This document shows, piece by piece, positions 49,494 through 59,308 of a DNA stretch of 64,000 bases. A program made the translations under genes and the position numbers. Below the pieces are notes generated by a model. That model was not told where the DNA came from. It worked only from the letters and a program-made list of their open reading frames with translations, and did not search any database. The stretch's first letter is position 1. The number at the start of each line of letters is the position of its first letter. The DNA is from Gemmatimonadota bacterium. Lineage in GTDB: Bacteria; JAAXHH01. The DNA lies in contig JAPOZT010000011.1 in the NCBI GenBank assembly GCA_026705925.1, positions 124,001 to 188,000 of the forward strand. Reading direction: 5' to 3'.

Positions 49494-52400
49494 ATGTGGT
49501 CGAAGATCAAAACGGGCATAGGCATCACCATCGCGGTGCTGATGCTGTCCTCGGTCACCATCTTCCATCCCGAGGATATTACCGAAAACATCCTGATGAA
49601 GCTGATCTCCCTGCCGGAACCCCAGGAAGTCCAGCCTTTCCTGGGCCACGACCGCGACCTCGAGGAGGCCCTGGAGTCGGTCAGCGCGGAGTCGGTCGAA
49701 AACACGGTGCGTACCCTTTCCTCCTTTCCTTCCCGGGTGGTGGGCTACGCCGGCGCCGATTCGGCCTACGCGTACGTGCGGGATCAGTTCGAAGAGATCG
49801 GACTGGAGGACATCCGGACCGAGACGTTCCCGGTGACGGTGCCCATCGACAAGGGTTCGAAACTGACGGTGCTGGAGACGGGCGAGGAGATCCCCCTCCA
49901 TGCCCTATGGCCCAATCACGTGCGTACGCCCACCACGCCCGGCGAGGGCCTTTCCGGTCCGATCGTCTATGGCGGCAAGGGGGAATTCGCCGACTTCAAC
50001 GGGTACGAGATGCAGGGCAGCGTCGTGCTCATGGACTTCGATTCCCAGGACCGTTTCATCAATGCCCGGATGCTCGGCGCCAACGCGGTCATCTTCTTCG
50101 ACAACGGGCGGGTGACCCGGAGCGAGGCGGAACTCAAATTCATGGGGCTGCCGCTCAACGTGCCCCGTTACTGGGTCGATGAGGAACACGTGCCCGGCCT
50201 GCTGGCCCTGGCCGAACCGGGTACGAACCAGGTGAACGTCCAGGCCCGGATGGACTGGGAGGTGGTGGAAGGGAAGAACATCTTCGGGTGGATTCCCGGC
50301 CTCGACGAGGAAATGCCGAACGCCAGGGACGAGACCCGCACGAAGTGGAAGGACTACACGATCGTCATCTCGTCCTTCTACGACGCCATGTCGGTGGTCC
50401 CGGGCGTCGCGCCCGGCGCCGAAAGCGCCACGGGCGTCGCCGCGCTGCTCGAGGTCGCCCGGGCAGTCAAGCGCTACAACCCGAAGTACTCCGTGGTCAT
50501 CCTGGCCACTTCCGCCCACTTCATAGGCCTGGAAGGCGCGCACAACTGGCTATACCGGCACGGCCGGGCACGCAGTTACTTCATGTCCAGGATCCCCGAG
50601 GCGGACAAGATCGATTTCGACATGTTCTTCGGCATCGACCTTTCCAGTCACGACTCCCGCGTCGGCAGCTTTGCCTTCGGGACCTTCGACAACGGCGCCT
50701 GGGCGACCAACCACTACATCAAGAACATCTTCGCGCCTTATTCGCGGAAATTCGCGAGCTATATCCAGGAAGCCTTCGGCGCCGGCGCCGATTCGGCCCG
50801 GTACGTCAATGCCATCGTGCCGCCGCAACGGACCTGGAAGGACTTCATGCCCGTCAAGATCGGCCTGGACAGCGAGGCCGTCACCTACATGGGCAAGAAG
50901 GGCATGTCCTTCGTCACGCCGAACGGTACGCGGGGCCTGGTGGACACGCCCCACGACCGCTTCGAGTCGGTCAACATCGCCAATGTCACCGAGCAGGCGC
51001 GGTCGCTCGCGGTCATGCTCGCCCGGGCCACCACCGACGGCGAACTCTTCGAAGAGACCAAGCTCAAGATCCAGGACACGGCCCGCGACATGTCGGGCAC
51101 AGTCTACGAGTTCGACCGGGACGTCAACTTCTTCGTGCCCAAGAAGCCCATCCCCGGCGCGCTGGTCACCTATTTCAAGGGGCTGACCAATACGGGCGTG
51201 CGCGGCACCCTCATTGCCAAGGCCGATTCCCTGGGACGCTTCGAATTCCGTCCGCTGAAACAGCAGAAGGGGCCGGTCAAGCTGCGGTCGTACGCGCTGG
51301 ACGAGGACGGCGAGATCGTCTACGCGCCCGACCTGGGCCAGGAGGGCGACAAGACCTTCCCGCTGGACGCTGCGATCGGCGCGAATGAAAACACCACCCT
51401 GCAGATCGTGTTCCGGGCCCGGGCCCTGGACGTGTACGAGATCATCGACTCGCGGTACCTCACGGCGCTGGACCAGTTGACCGTCCTGGCGCAGAACGAC
51501 GCCGAACCCCAGTGGTACGGCCACAGCTACATCGAAAAGCAAAGCGGCTCGGAAGGCCGTACCATACCCGCGGCCGTCGTCTTCGCCAAGCCGGGCCAGC
51601 ACGTCAAGCTGCTCATGAGCACCAGCCTCTTCGGCGTCAAGTACCTGCTGACCAACGCGCCGGATACCTTCCTGAAGGACCCCGTCGAACCGAACGAGGT
51701 GACCCTGGATCTCCTGGAACAGGCCCAGGGCCAGGGCTACCCGGTCGATATGGGCCTCATCGTCAATCCGTCCTACCAGGGCACGCGGGATATGTGGGTC
51801 GTGGATGACGTAAGGCTCAAGCAACTCGCGCGCTTCGGCGTGGAGAACCAGCGCATCGAGCAGTTGCACGAACAGGCGCGCGTCAAGCTGCTCGAAGCGG
51901 AGGAGCACCTGGCGAACCGGGAATACGACGCCTTCATTTCCATGTCGAGAGAGGCCTGGGGGCTCGAAGCCCGGGGCTATCCGGAAGTCAAGTCCACGGC
52001 GGACGACACGGTCAAGGGCGTGATCTTCTATTTCATCCTGCTCATCCCCTTCTCCTTCTTCATGGAGCGCCTGGTCTTCGGGTTTCCGACGATCAACAAG
52101 CGGATCTTCGGTTTCGCCGCCTTCTTCATCGCGGTCTTCCTCGTGCTGCAGCAGGTGCATCCCGCCTTCAAGCTCAGCACGTCGCCCTACGTGATCTTCC
52201 TGGCCTTCGTCATCTTCGCGCTGGGGACGACCGTGCTCATCATCGTCATGTCCAAGTTCAACCAGGAAGTCCAGAAGATCAAACGGGCGCAGACGGGCAT
52301 GCACGAGGCCGACATCGGCCGGTTGAGCGCCACGGCCGTCGCCCTGTCGCTGGGGGTCTCCAACCTCCGCAAGCGCAAAATCCGCACGGCCCTCACGGCC

Positions 52401-54122
52401 GCCACCATCACGCTTCTGACCTTCACCGTGCTGTCCTTCACGTCCATCACCACGTCCTTAAGGTACTACAAGCTGGAACGGTACAACGAACCGACCTACG
52501 AGGGGACGCTGGTCCGGGACCGCAACTGGAAGGGACTGCAGCCCTCCGTCTACGACTATCTCAAGAGCACCTTCGAGGACAAGGCCACGCTCATTCCACG
52601 GGCGTGGTACATGTCCCAGGTCAAGGGCGAAAAGGGGTTCTTCTCCTTCTCGTCGCCCCGGTCGTCCCATGAAAGCTACGTCAACAGCATACTGGGCCTG
52701 ACCCCGGACGAGCCCAGGGCGACCCGCCTCGACGATTACCTCCTCGGCGGGCGGTGGTTCGAGCCCGGGGAACGGGACGCGGCCATCCTGCCCGACGACG
52801 TGGCCGCGGTGGTGGGCATCAAACCCGAAGACGCCGGCTCCTCCTACATCGACATGTTCGGCATGCGGCTGCAGGTCGTCGGCGTGATCGATTCCCGGCG
52901 GTTCAACCAGCTCAAGGACCTGGACGACGAGAAGCTCACGCCCGTCGACCTGGTCCAGGAAAAGGGCAAGATCGCGCAGCGTATCGGCGAGGACCCGCGG
53001 CTGCAGGCCGAGTCGCCCCCGGAGGCCTTCATCCATCTCGAATCCAACAACGTCATGATCCTGCCGTACGAGACGGTCATGGACCTCGACGGGAAGATGT
53101 ATTCGATCGCCATCACGGACTTCCTGGACGAGAGCGGACAGCCGAACCCCGACTTCGACCGGGATATCGAGGACTTCCTTTCCCGGGTCGCCATGACCAT
53201 GTTCGTGGGGAAGGACGGCACGGTCAACGTCTACAGTTCCATCGGTTCCACCTCCATCGGGGGCCTCGGCAACTTCCTCATTCCTATCCTCGTCGCCGCC
53301 ATGATCGTCCTGAACACCATGATGGGCGCGGTCCACGAGCGCTTCCGTGAAATCGGCGTCTACAGTTCGGTCGGCCTGGCGCCGAGCCATATCGCGGCGC
53401 TGTTCCTGGCCGAGTCCTCGGTCTTCGCCACGGTGGGCGCCGTGATGGGCTACCTGGGGGGACAGACCATCACCCTCGTGCTGTCGAATTACGACATCCT
53501 CGCCGGCCTGTCGCTGAACTATTCCTCCCTGTCGGCCGTCTGGTCGGTGGTCGTGGTCATGGCCACGGTGTTCCTGTCGACGGCCTACCCGGCCAAGAAG
53601 GCGGCGGACATGGCCGTGCCCGACGTGGGCCGGGAGTGGAAGTTCCCCGAGCCCGACGGGGACGACTGGAGCTTCGACTTCCCCTTCACCATCGGCAGCG
53701 TCGAGGTGCTGGGCATGTACGCCTATCTCACGCGGGTCTTCGAGTCCTACGAGGAGGGTTCCCTGGGCGCCTTCGTCACGGAGAACGTCCAGTTGACGGC
53801 CGTGGAAGGCGCGACGGACCAGCCCATGTACCATATCTCGATGATGACCTGGCTCGCCCCCTACGATCTGGGCATCAGCCAGAAGGTCTCGCTCAGCGCC
53901 GCGCCGGCGGAGAATGAAAGAGATCTCTACGCCGTATGGGTGGACATCCACCGCGAGAGCGGCGACGTGGCGTCCTGGCAGCGCATCAACCGGCGCTTCC
54001 TGAGCGTGCTGCGCAAGCGCTTCCTGGTCTGGCGCACCCTCCCGCAGGATCTCAAGAACCAATACGCCGCGACCGGCCGGGAAATGACGGAAAGGATGGA
54101 AGAGGCGGGACAACCCGTATGA
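49494..54122 (+). CDS. M28-peptidase-like ectodomain fused to FtsX-type permease
   Basis: A 1542-residue membrane protein. Order: signal anchor (about 7-25); helical segment; PA-like insert (about 130-250); M28 peptidase-like fold (about 270-500); a carboxypeptidase-regulatory-like beta domain (about 570); coiled-coil region; three TM segments (about 845-920); then an FtsX-like module with TM segments at about 965, 1260-1335 and 1350 including ERFREIGVYSSVGLAPSHIAALFLAES; and a cytosolic tail. Zinc ligands of M28 look lost: the HxD position reads SSFYDAM, the bridging-Asp loop GAESATGVAAL, and the EE pair LATSAHFIGLEG. FtsX-type permeases normally need an ABC ATPase, and none is adjacent. ATGA overlap with the next gene. 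Confidence 0.82.
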   Translation: MWSKIKTGIGITIAVLMLSSVTIFHPEDITENILMKLISLPEPQEVQPFLGHDRDLEEALESVSAESVENTVRTLSSFPSRVVGYAGADSAYAYVRDQFEEIGLEDIRTETFPVTVPIDKGSKLTVLETGEEIPLHALWPNHVRTPTTPGEGLSGPIVYGGKGEFADFNGYEMQGSVVLMDFDSQDRFINARMLGANAVIFFDNGRVTRSEAELKFMGLPLNVPRYWVDEEHVPGLLALAEPGTNQVNVQARMDWEVVEGKNIFGWIPGLDEEMPNARDETRTKWKDYTIVISSFYDAMSVVPGVAPGAESATGVAALLEVARAVKRYNPKYSVVILATSAHFIGLEGAHNWLYRHGRARSYFMSRIPEADKIDFDMFFGIDLSSHDSRVGSFAFGTFDNGAWATNHYIKNIFAPYSRKFASYIQEAFGAGADSARYVNAIVPPQRTWKDFMPVKIGLDSEAVTYMGKKGMSFVTPNGTRGLVDTPHDRFESVNIANVTEQARSLAVMLARATTDGELFEETKLKIQDTARDMSGTVYEFDRDVNFFVPKKPIPGALVTYFKGLTNTGVRGTLIAKADSLGRFEFRPLKQQKGPVKLRSYALDEDGEIVYAPDLGQEGDKTFPLDAAIGANENTTLQIVFRARALDVYEIIDSRYLTALDQLTVLAQNDAEPQWYGHSYIEKQSGSEGRTIPAAVVFAKPGQHVKLLMSTSLFGVKYLLTNAPDTFLKDPVEPNEVTLDLLEQAQGQGYPVDMGLIVNPSYQGTRDMWVVDDVRLKQLARFGVENQRIEQLHEQARVKLLEAEEHLANREYDAFISMSREAWGLEARGYPEVKSTADDTVKGVIFYFILLIPFSFFMERLVFGFPTINKRIFGFAAFFIAVFLVLQQVHPAFKLSTSPYVIFLAFVIFALGTTVLIIVMSKFNQEVQKIKRAQTGMHEADIGRLSATAVALSLGVSNLRKRKIRTALTAATITLLTFTVLSFTSITTSLRYYKLERYNEPTYEGTLVRDRNWKGLQPSVYDYLKSTFEDKATLIPRAWYMSQVKGEKGFFSFSSPRSSHESYVNSILGLTPDEPRATRLDDYLLGGRWFEPGERDAAILPDDVAAVVGIKPEDAGSSYIDMFGMRLQVVGVIDSRRFNQLKDLDDEKLTPVDLVQEKGKIAQRIGEDPRLQAESPPEAFIHLESNNVMILPYETVMDLDGKMYSIAITDFLDESGQPNPDFDRDIEDFLSRVAMTMFVGKDGTVNVYSSIGSTSIGGLGNFLIPILVAAMIVLNTMMGAVHERFREIGVYSSVGLAPSHIAALFLAESSVFATVGAVMGYLGGQTITLVLSNYDILAGLSLNYSSLSAVWSVVVVMATVFLSTAYPAKKAADMAVPDVGREWKFPEPDGDDWSFDFPFTIGSVEVLGMYAYLTRVFESYEEGSLGAFVTENVQLTAVEGATDQPMYHISMMTWLAPYDLGISQKVSLSAAPAENERDLYAVWVDIHRESGDVASWQRINRRFLSVLRKRFLVWRTLPQDLKNQYAATGREMTERMEEAGQPV

Positions 54123-55015
54123 AGTTCGCCTTCTGCAACGAGATGTTCCAGGACGTCCCCCTCCGGCGGATCTTCCAGACCGCCGCGGAAATCGGATATG
54201 ACGGCGTGGAGATCGCGCCCTTCACCGTGGCACGGTCGGTGAACGAGGCCGGTCCGGACGCCCGAAAGGCGATACGCGACGACGCGGCGGAATTCGGCCT
54301 CGAGATAACCGGGCTGCACTGGCTCCTGCTCAGCCCGGAAGGTCTCTACCTCAACCACCCCGATGACGGCATCCGGTACTGCACTCGCCTGTACCTCTGC
54401 GACCTGATCCGGTTCTGCGGCGACATCGGCGGCCGGGTCATGGTGGCCGGTTCGCCGAAGCAGCGCAACGTGCTGCCGGACCAGACCTACGAGGCGACCT
54501 GGGACCGGACCCGCCAGGCGTACCAGGAATGCCTGCCCACGGCGGAAGAGTATGGGGTCACCATCTGCCTCGAGCCCCTGGACGCCGCCCAGACAAATTT
54601 CATCAACACCCCGGCCGAAGCCGCGCGGATGGTCCGTGAGATCGACCATCCCAATTTCCGCCTGATCATCGACGTCCGGGCGACCCTGTGCCAAGGGCTG
54701 GACGTCGCGGCGGCCATCCACGAACACCGGGATATCACGGCCTACATCCACTTCAACGACGCCACCGGCAACGGGCCGGGGTTCGGAGATACCGATTTCG
54801 TCCCCATACTGCGGGCGCTCCGGGAAACCGGCTACGACGGTTACGGTTCGGTGGAGGTGTTCGACTATTCGTTCGGCGCGGAGCACATCGCCCGGAAGAG
54901 CCTGGAGACGCTGAAGGCGGGCTGGTCGGCGGTGGGCGCGCCTTCAGAGAACGAGGCGGGCGAGGGGACGCCGATTGGCGCGCCTGGCGCACCGCGCGAG
55001 GGGGCGGCCGGATGA
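54119..55015 (+). CDS. sugar phosphate isomerase/epimerase-like TIM-barrel protein
   Basis: The 298-residue xylose-isomerase-like barrel (AP endonuclease 2 superfamily) has MKFAFCNEMFQDV at the start, IGYDGVEIAPF, ITGLHWLLLSPEG, the metal Glu in ICLEPLD, a metal Asp in LIIDVRA, His in YIHFNDATGNGPGFGDTDF (HFND, PGFGDTDF), and Glu in GYGSVEVFDYS. Substrate unknown. The last 25 residues are a Gly/Ala/Pro-rich low-complexity tail. It overlaps both neighbours by ATGA. Confidence 0.85.
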   Translation: MKFAFCNEMFQDVPLRRIFQTAAEIGYDGVEIAPFTVARSVNEAGPDARKAIRDDAAEFGLEITGLHWLLLSPEGLYLNHPDDGIRYCTRLYLCDLIRFCGDIGGRVMVAGSPKQRNVLPDQTYEATWDRTRQAYQECLPTAEEYGVTICLEPLDAAQTNFINTPAEAARMVREIDHPNFRLIIDVRATLCQGLDVAAAIHEHRDITAYIHFNDATGNGPGFGDTDFVPILRALRETGYDGYGSVEVFDYSFGAEHIARKSLETLKAGWSAVGAPSENEAGEGTPIGAPGAPREGAAG

Positions 55016-55545
55016 GCGAGCAGATCCTCGACAGGGAAGGCATCGCCCGGGCGCTGTCCCGCATCGCCCGCCAGATCCTGGAACGCAACCAGGGCGCTTC
55101 CGGCATCGCCATCGTGGGTATCCAGCGGCGAGGCGACTGGCTGGCGCGGCGGCTGGCCGAGGCCATACGGGAGGCGGAAGACACGGCCGTACCCGTGGGC
55201 GTGCTGGACATCAATCTGTACCGCGACGACCTCCAGGTCCGCGCGGACTACCCCGTCGTCCGCACGACCGACATCCCCTTCGACATCGAGGGGCGCACCG
55301 TCATCCTGGTGGACGACGTCCTGTACACGGGCCGTACGATCCGCGCGGCGCTGGACGAGCTTAAGGATTTCGGCCGGGCAAGGCGGATCGAACTCGCCGT
55401 CCTGATCGAGCGGGAAGGACGGGAATTGCCCATCCAGGCGGATTACATCGGGGAGACTATCGAAGTGGGCCCCGGCCGGACCGTCGTCGTCCACGTCCAT
55501 GAGCTGGACCGGGACGACAACGTCGCGGTGGAGGAGGTGGCCTGA
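55012..55545 (+). CDS. pyrR: PyrR bifunctional regulator/uracil phosphoribosyltransferase
   Basis: The 177-residue PyrR has the PRPP motif VILVDDVLYTGRTIRAAL, the N-terminal RGDWLARRLAEAI region and DINLYRDDL. PyrR binds pyr mRNA in some bacteria and has UPRTase activity. It heads pyrR-pyrB-pyrC. I see no evident anti-antiterminator and terminator pair here, since upstream is coding sequence, so its control of this operon is uncertain. Confidence 0.93.
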   Translation: MSEQILDREGIARALSRIARQILERNQGASGIAIVGIQRRGDWLARRLAEAIREAEDTAVPVGVLDINLYRDDLQVRADYPVVRTTDIPFDIEGRTVILVDDVLYTGRTIRAALDELKDFGRARRIELAVLIEREGRELPIQADYIGETIEVGPGRTVVVHVHELDRDDNVAVEEVA

Positions 55546-56501
55546 TGGCGAAGAAAAGGCTTCGCGCACTGCGCCACCGCCACCTGATCGGCCTCGAGGA
55601 CTATTCCCGAGAGGAGATCGGGCTGATCCTGGATACGGCGGACTCCTTCAAGGAAGTGATCCGGCGGCCCATCCGCAAGGTCCCCGCTCTCCGCGGGAAG
55701 AACGTCGTAAACCTCTTCTTCGAATCGAGCACCCGCACGCGGCTGTCCTTCGAACTCGCCGAGAAGCAGCTCTCCGCCGACACCCTGAACTTCGCGTCCA
55801 CCGGCAGCAGCGTGTCCAAGGGAGAATCCCTGAGCGACACGGCGCGGAACATCGAAGCCATGCAGGTGGACTGCGTTGTGGTGCGCCATGGCGCCGCCGG
55901 CGCGCCCCTCTTCCTGTCGCAGTGCCTGTCGAGCGCGGTGGTCATCAACGCGGGCGACGGCGCCCACGAACATCCCACGCAGGGGCTCCTGGACCTCCTG
56001 ACCATGCAGGACGCCCTGGGCCGGCTGGAAGGTCTGAAGGTAGCCCTCATCGGCGACATCGCCCACAGCCGGGTGGCGCGCTCCAATATCTGGGGACTCC
56101 GGAAAATGGGCGCCGAAGTGGTCGTATGCGGGCCGCCCACACTGATTCCCGTCGACATCGAGGAGATGGGCGTGGAGGTCTGCTACCGGATCGGGGACGC
56201 CCTCCGCGACGCCGACGTAGTCTACGCCCTGCGGATACAGCTCGAACGGCAACAGGAAGCCTTCTTCCCGTCCCAGCGCGAATACACGCGGCTGTTCGGC
56301 ATCGATCCCGAACGGCTGGAACTCGCCAAGCCCGAAGCCATCGTCATGCATCCCGGCCCAATCAACCGCGGCGTGGAACTCGACAGCCGCGTGGCGGACA
56401 GCGGGAGATCGGTCATCCTGGACCAGGTGACCAACGGCGTCGCGGTACGCATGGCGGTCCTCTATCTCCTCAACGGCGGAGGTGAGCGCGATGCGGCCTG
56501 A
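55545..56501 (+). CDS. pyrB: aspartate carbamoyltransferase catalytic subunit
   Basis: The 318-residue protein forms carbamoyl-aspartate in pyrimidine synthesis. Motifs: carbamoyl-phosphate loop FESSTRTRLSFE, STGSSVSKGESLSDT with the active-site Lys, HPTQGLLDLLTM, and HPGPINRGVELD. TGATG overlap with pyrR. No pyrI regulatory subunit follows; pyrC does, the arrangement of PyrB/PyrC-complex enzymes. Confidence 0.95.
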   Translation: MAKKRLRALRHRHLIGLEDYSREEIGLILDTADSFKEVIRRPIRKVPALRGKNVVNLFFESSTRTRLSFELAEKQLSADTLNFASTGSSVSKGESLSDTARNIEAMQVDCVVVRHGAAGAPLFLSQCLSSAVVINAGDGAHEHPTQGLLDLLTMQDALGRLEGLKVALIGDIAHSRVARSNIWGLRKMGAEVVVCGPPTLIPVDIEEMGVEVCYRIGDALRDADVVYALRIQLERQQEAFFPSQREYTRLFGIDPERLELAKPEAIVMHPGPINRGVELDSRVADSGRSVILDQVTNGVAVRMAVLYLLNGGGERDAA

Positions 56502-57828
56502 CGGACCGGATACCATCGGCGGCGCAGCCGGAGCCACCGGGCTCGTGGTGGTCTGCAACGGACGCATCGTCGACCCCGCTTCCGGTCGCGACGAGCCGGG
56601 CGATCTCTGGATGCGCGACGGCCGGATCGTCGACCGGCCGGCAGATGACGAGGCCAGAGGCGCCGCGGTCATCGATGCGGTCGGCATGCTTGTCCTGCCG
56701 GGCCTGGTCGATCTGCACGCCCATCTCTGCGAACCGGGTTACGAGTACAGGGAGACCCTGGAGAGCGGCGCGCTCGCCGCCGCCGCGGGCGGGGTCACCG
56801 CCGTGGCGTGCATGCCGGACACCGACCCGGTCATCGACGACGCGCCCACGGTGAAATTCGTACGGGAAAGGGCGGCCGGCGCGGCGGCCAGGATCCATCC
56901 CATCGCCGCAGTCACCGCGGGACGCCGGGGTGAACGCCTGACCGAGGCCGGCGAACTGGCCGAGGCCGGCGCCGTGGCGCTGTCCGATGCCAGCCGGACC
57001 ATCCGGAACCCGGCCATCCTGCGACGAGCCCTCGAATACGGCCGGATGTTCGACCTGCCCATTCTCGTGCACTGCGAAGACCCGGCGCTTTCGGCCGGCG
57101 GGCACATGCACGAGGGAAGCCACGCCTCCCGCCTGGGCCTGAAGGGCATACCCTCCATCGCGGAGGAAACCGTCGTGGCCCGGGACCTCATGCTGGCCGA
57201 GTGGACGGGCGGACGGATCCACGTCACCCACGCCAGCACGGCCGTGACGGTGGATCTCATCCGGTCGGCGAAGCAGCGGGGCGTGCGGGTGACCGCCGAT
57301 GCCAGCCCCCACCACCTGGTGTTGACCGACGAATCCCTTTCAACCTACGAAACGCACCTGAAGGTCAATCCGCCCCTGCGGAGCAAAGCGGACGTGGAAG
57401 CGCTTCGCGCGGGCCTGGCGGACGGAACGATCGACGCCGTCGCTTCGGATCATACGCCGCGGTCGGTGGACGAGAAGAACACGGAGTTCCAGCAAGCGCT
57501 GCCTGGTGCCACGGGTCTCGAGACCATGCTGGCCGTCGTGTTTACGGAGCTGGTCAGGCCCGGCGTGCTGACCCTGGGCGACGCGGTAAAGGCCCTGTCC
57601 ACGTCTCCCGCGGGGATACTAGGGATCGAAGGAGGCAGCCTGGCGTCCGGTGGTTCCGCCGACCTCCTGCTCTTCGATCCGGATGGAACCTGGACCGTGG
57701 ATACGGCGTCCTTCAGGTCAAGATCCAACAACTCGCCATTTACCGGTCGCACGCTGGAGGGATGCGTATCCATGACCATCGTCGACGGACGGGTCAGTTA
57801 CCGGCGCGACGCACCCGAATCACCTTGA
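56491..57828 (+). CDS. pyrC: dihydroorotase, type I, with altered HxHxR motif
   Basis: The 445-residue amidohydrolase has GLVDLHAHLCEPGYEY: His76 and His78 are kept, but residue 80 is Cys (TGC) where dihydroorotases have the Arg that binds the substrate carboxylate. Other sites look intact: GVTAVACMPDTDP, the Asp in LSDASRTI, VHCEDP, HVTHAS, ASPHHL and SDHTPRSVDEK. ATG at 56491 is eight bases after GGAGG; GTG at 56482 lies inside that RBS. It is either an adapted active enzyme or a structural PyrC' partner of PyrB. Confidence 0.9.
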   Translation: MRPDGPDTIGGAAGATGLVVVCNGRIVDPASGRDEPGDLWMRDGRIVDRPADDEARGAAVIDAVGMLVLPGLVDLHAHLCEPGYEYRETLESGALAAAAGGVTAVACMPDTDPVIDDAPTVKFVRERAAGAAARIHPIAAVTAGRRGERLTEAGELAEAGAVALSDASRTIRNPAILRRALEYGRMFDLPILVHCEDPALSAGGHMHEGSHASRLGLKGIPSIAEETVVARDLMLAEWTGGRIHVTHASTAVTVDLIRSAKQRGVRVTADASPHHLVLTDESLSTYETHLKVNPPLRSKADVEALRAGLADGTIDAVASDHTPRSVDEKNTEFQQALPGATGLETMLAVVFTELVRPGVLTLGDAVKALSTSPAGILGIEGGSLASGGSADLLLFDPDGTWTVDTASFRSRSNNSPFTGRTLEGCVSMTIVDGRVSYRRDAPESP

Positions 57829-57854
57829 CGAACCGGTGCGAATCACTTTATTTT
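57825..57854 (+). promoter_or_regulatory. candidate promoter for the exported TPR gene
   Basis: TTGACG (57825-57830, overlapping the pyrC stop), 18-bp spacer, TATTTT (57849-57854). The start codon is 105 bp downstream. Confidence 0.5.
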
Positions 57855-57958
57855 AGAAGACTGTCTACATCGGATCCACCGGACGCGATCTAGAAGATGC
57901 AAACCCATGGCAGGCCGCGGAGAAGTGTCATAGACGTACCTGTCGAAAGGAGTCCGTA

Positions 57959-59158
57959 ATGTTTTTCAGAAAGGTTTCCGTCTGCGTATTGTTTGCCCTC
58001 GGCTTCGCCCTGTTGATACCGGTCGCCGCCGACGCGCAGAAAATCGAGCTTCGTTCCGCAAAGATCTACATTCGCGAAATCCCGCCGCAGACCGAAAAGG
58101 CACTGGCCCTGCTCGAGACCGCACTGGAAAAAGACCCGGGCAACAACGAAGCCCACTATCTTCTCGGGCTGATTCATTACCGCTCGGGCAACTTCGACCA
58201 GATGTTCCAGAACTGGGGAGCGGTTACCTTCGATGATCTGGACAGGAAGGACAAGGAACAGTTCAGAAACACCCTGGGCTCCATGATCCGCATAAACTAC
58301 CAGACGGGCCAGCAGAACTATGAACAAGGGAAGTACGCGGACGCCGCCCAATTCTACGGCCGCTCTGTCAACGCGACCTCGATGCTCCAGGGCATATTGC
58401 GCTCCATCGGAAAGAAGAACGAGGCCGAGGAGGCAGACAACCTGGAAATCGCCAAACAGCAGGGCTACCTGTATTGGGGCTACGCCGCCCTGCAAGCGGA
58501 AGACTATGAAAATGCCAGGATGGCCCTCGAGCAGCTCACCGAAGCGGATCCGGACAGATTCGAAGCCTGGGACGGCCTGATCAACGTGTACTACAACTCC
58601 CAGGCCTGGGACAAGGCGATCATGGCCAGCGACAGGGTCATCGAACTGTCGGAAGAGGTCGATCTCAACACCTACCTGATCAAGCGCGATGCCTATTTCA
58701 ATGTCGCCGACACGGCCGGCGTGATCACCACGTACGAGCAGGCGATGAAAGCGTTTCCGGAAGAAAAGTCTCTTTATCGGGACCTCGGTTCCATCCAGTC
58801 CACCAGGAATGACCTGGCCAAGGCGATCGAAGTGCTGGAAAAGGGAACCGTCGCCCTACCGGAAGATCAGGATCTGCTGCGGTACCTGGGGACCAACTAC
58901 TACAACAAGGGGCTGTCCGACCGGGATGCCGGTAACGTGGAAGCCGCCTCGGCAGCGTTTAACGGCGCCGTCGAAAGCATGAACAAGCTGCTGGTGCTGG
59001 AGCCGAAAAGTATCGAAGCCCACGATATTCTCGGCGATGCATACGTCGGACTGGCCAGTATCGAAACGGACGAAGCCAGGAAGATGGAGTTGTTTACCAA
59101 GGGAGAAGAACACCAGAAGACGAAGATGGATCTGATCACCTCGGGAGAAGGCAAGTAG
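57959..59158 (+). CDS. exported tetratricopeptide-repeat protein
   Basis: The 399-residue protein has a signal peptide (residues 1-26, ending ADA-Q) and then TPR-type helical pairs. Clear units are around ALLETALEKDPGNNEAHYLLGLIHY, quoted as EKDPGNNEAHYLLG, LEQLTEADPDRFEAWDGLINVYYN in part, and VLEPKSIEAHDILGDAYV. It is probably a periplasmic scaffold in envelope assembly; the specific role is unknown. GTAATG context with AAGGAG upstream. It ends at an intrinsic terminator. Confidence 0.85.
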   Translation: MFFRKVSVCVLFALGFALLIPVAADAQKIELRSAKIYIREIPPQTEKALALLETALEKDPGNNEAHYLLGLIHYRSGNFDQMFQNWGAVTFDDLDRKDKEQFRNTLGSMIRINYQTGQQNYEQGKYADAAQFYGRSVNATSMLQGILRSIGKKNEAEEADNLEIAKQQGYLYWGYAALQAEDYENARMALEQLTEADPDRFEAWDGLINVYYNSQAWDKAIMASDRVIELSEEVDLNTYLIKRDAYFNVADTAGVITTYEQAMKAFPEEKSLYRDLGSIQSTRNDLAKAIEVLEKGTVALPEDQDLLRYLGTNYYNKGLSDRDAGNVEAASAAFNGAVESMNKLLVLEPKSIEAHDILGDAYVGLASIETDEARKMELFTKGEEHQKTKMDLITSGEGK

Positions 59159-59213
59159 GTTCCGGGGATGGTTCCCGGCTGGTGGTCGGCCGATCTTAAA
59201 ACTCGTTGTTTTC

Positions 59214-59248
59214 AAGAGGATTCCGTGATTTTTCGGAATCCTCTTTTG
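59214..59248 (+). terminator. intrinsic terminator after the TPR gene
   Basis: AAGAGGATTCCG pairs with CGGAATCCTCTT around an 8-nt loop, with a T run overlapping the 3' arm. Its symmetry (A run before, T run after) would let it work on both strands. Confidence 0.88.
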
Positions 59249-59308
59249 CTACCGTTGCCCTGTCCCAAGCCTTCCCACCAGGCGCCATCGCCAATACGGG
59301 TGCTGATC

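Noticed and set aside
50550-52304. A 584-codon minus-strand frame inside the FtsX fusion gene
   Set aside because: Antisense shadow with His/Arg/Asp-rich composition and no motif; the plus-strand protein is supported by domains and TM pattern.
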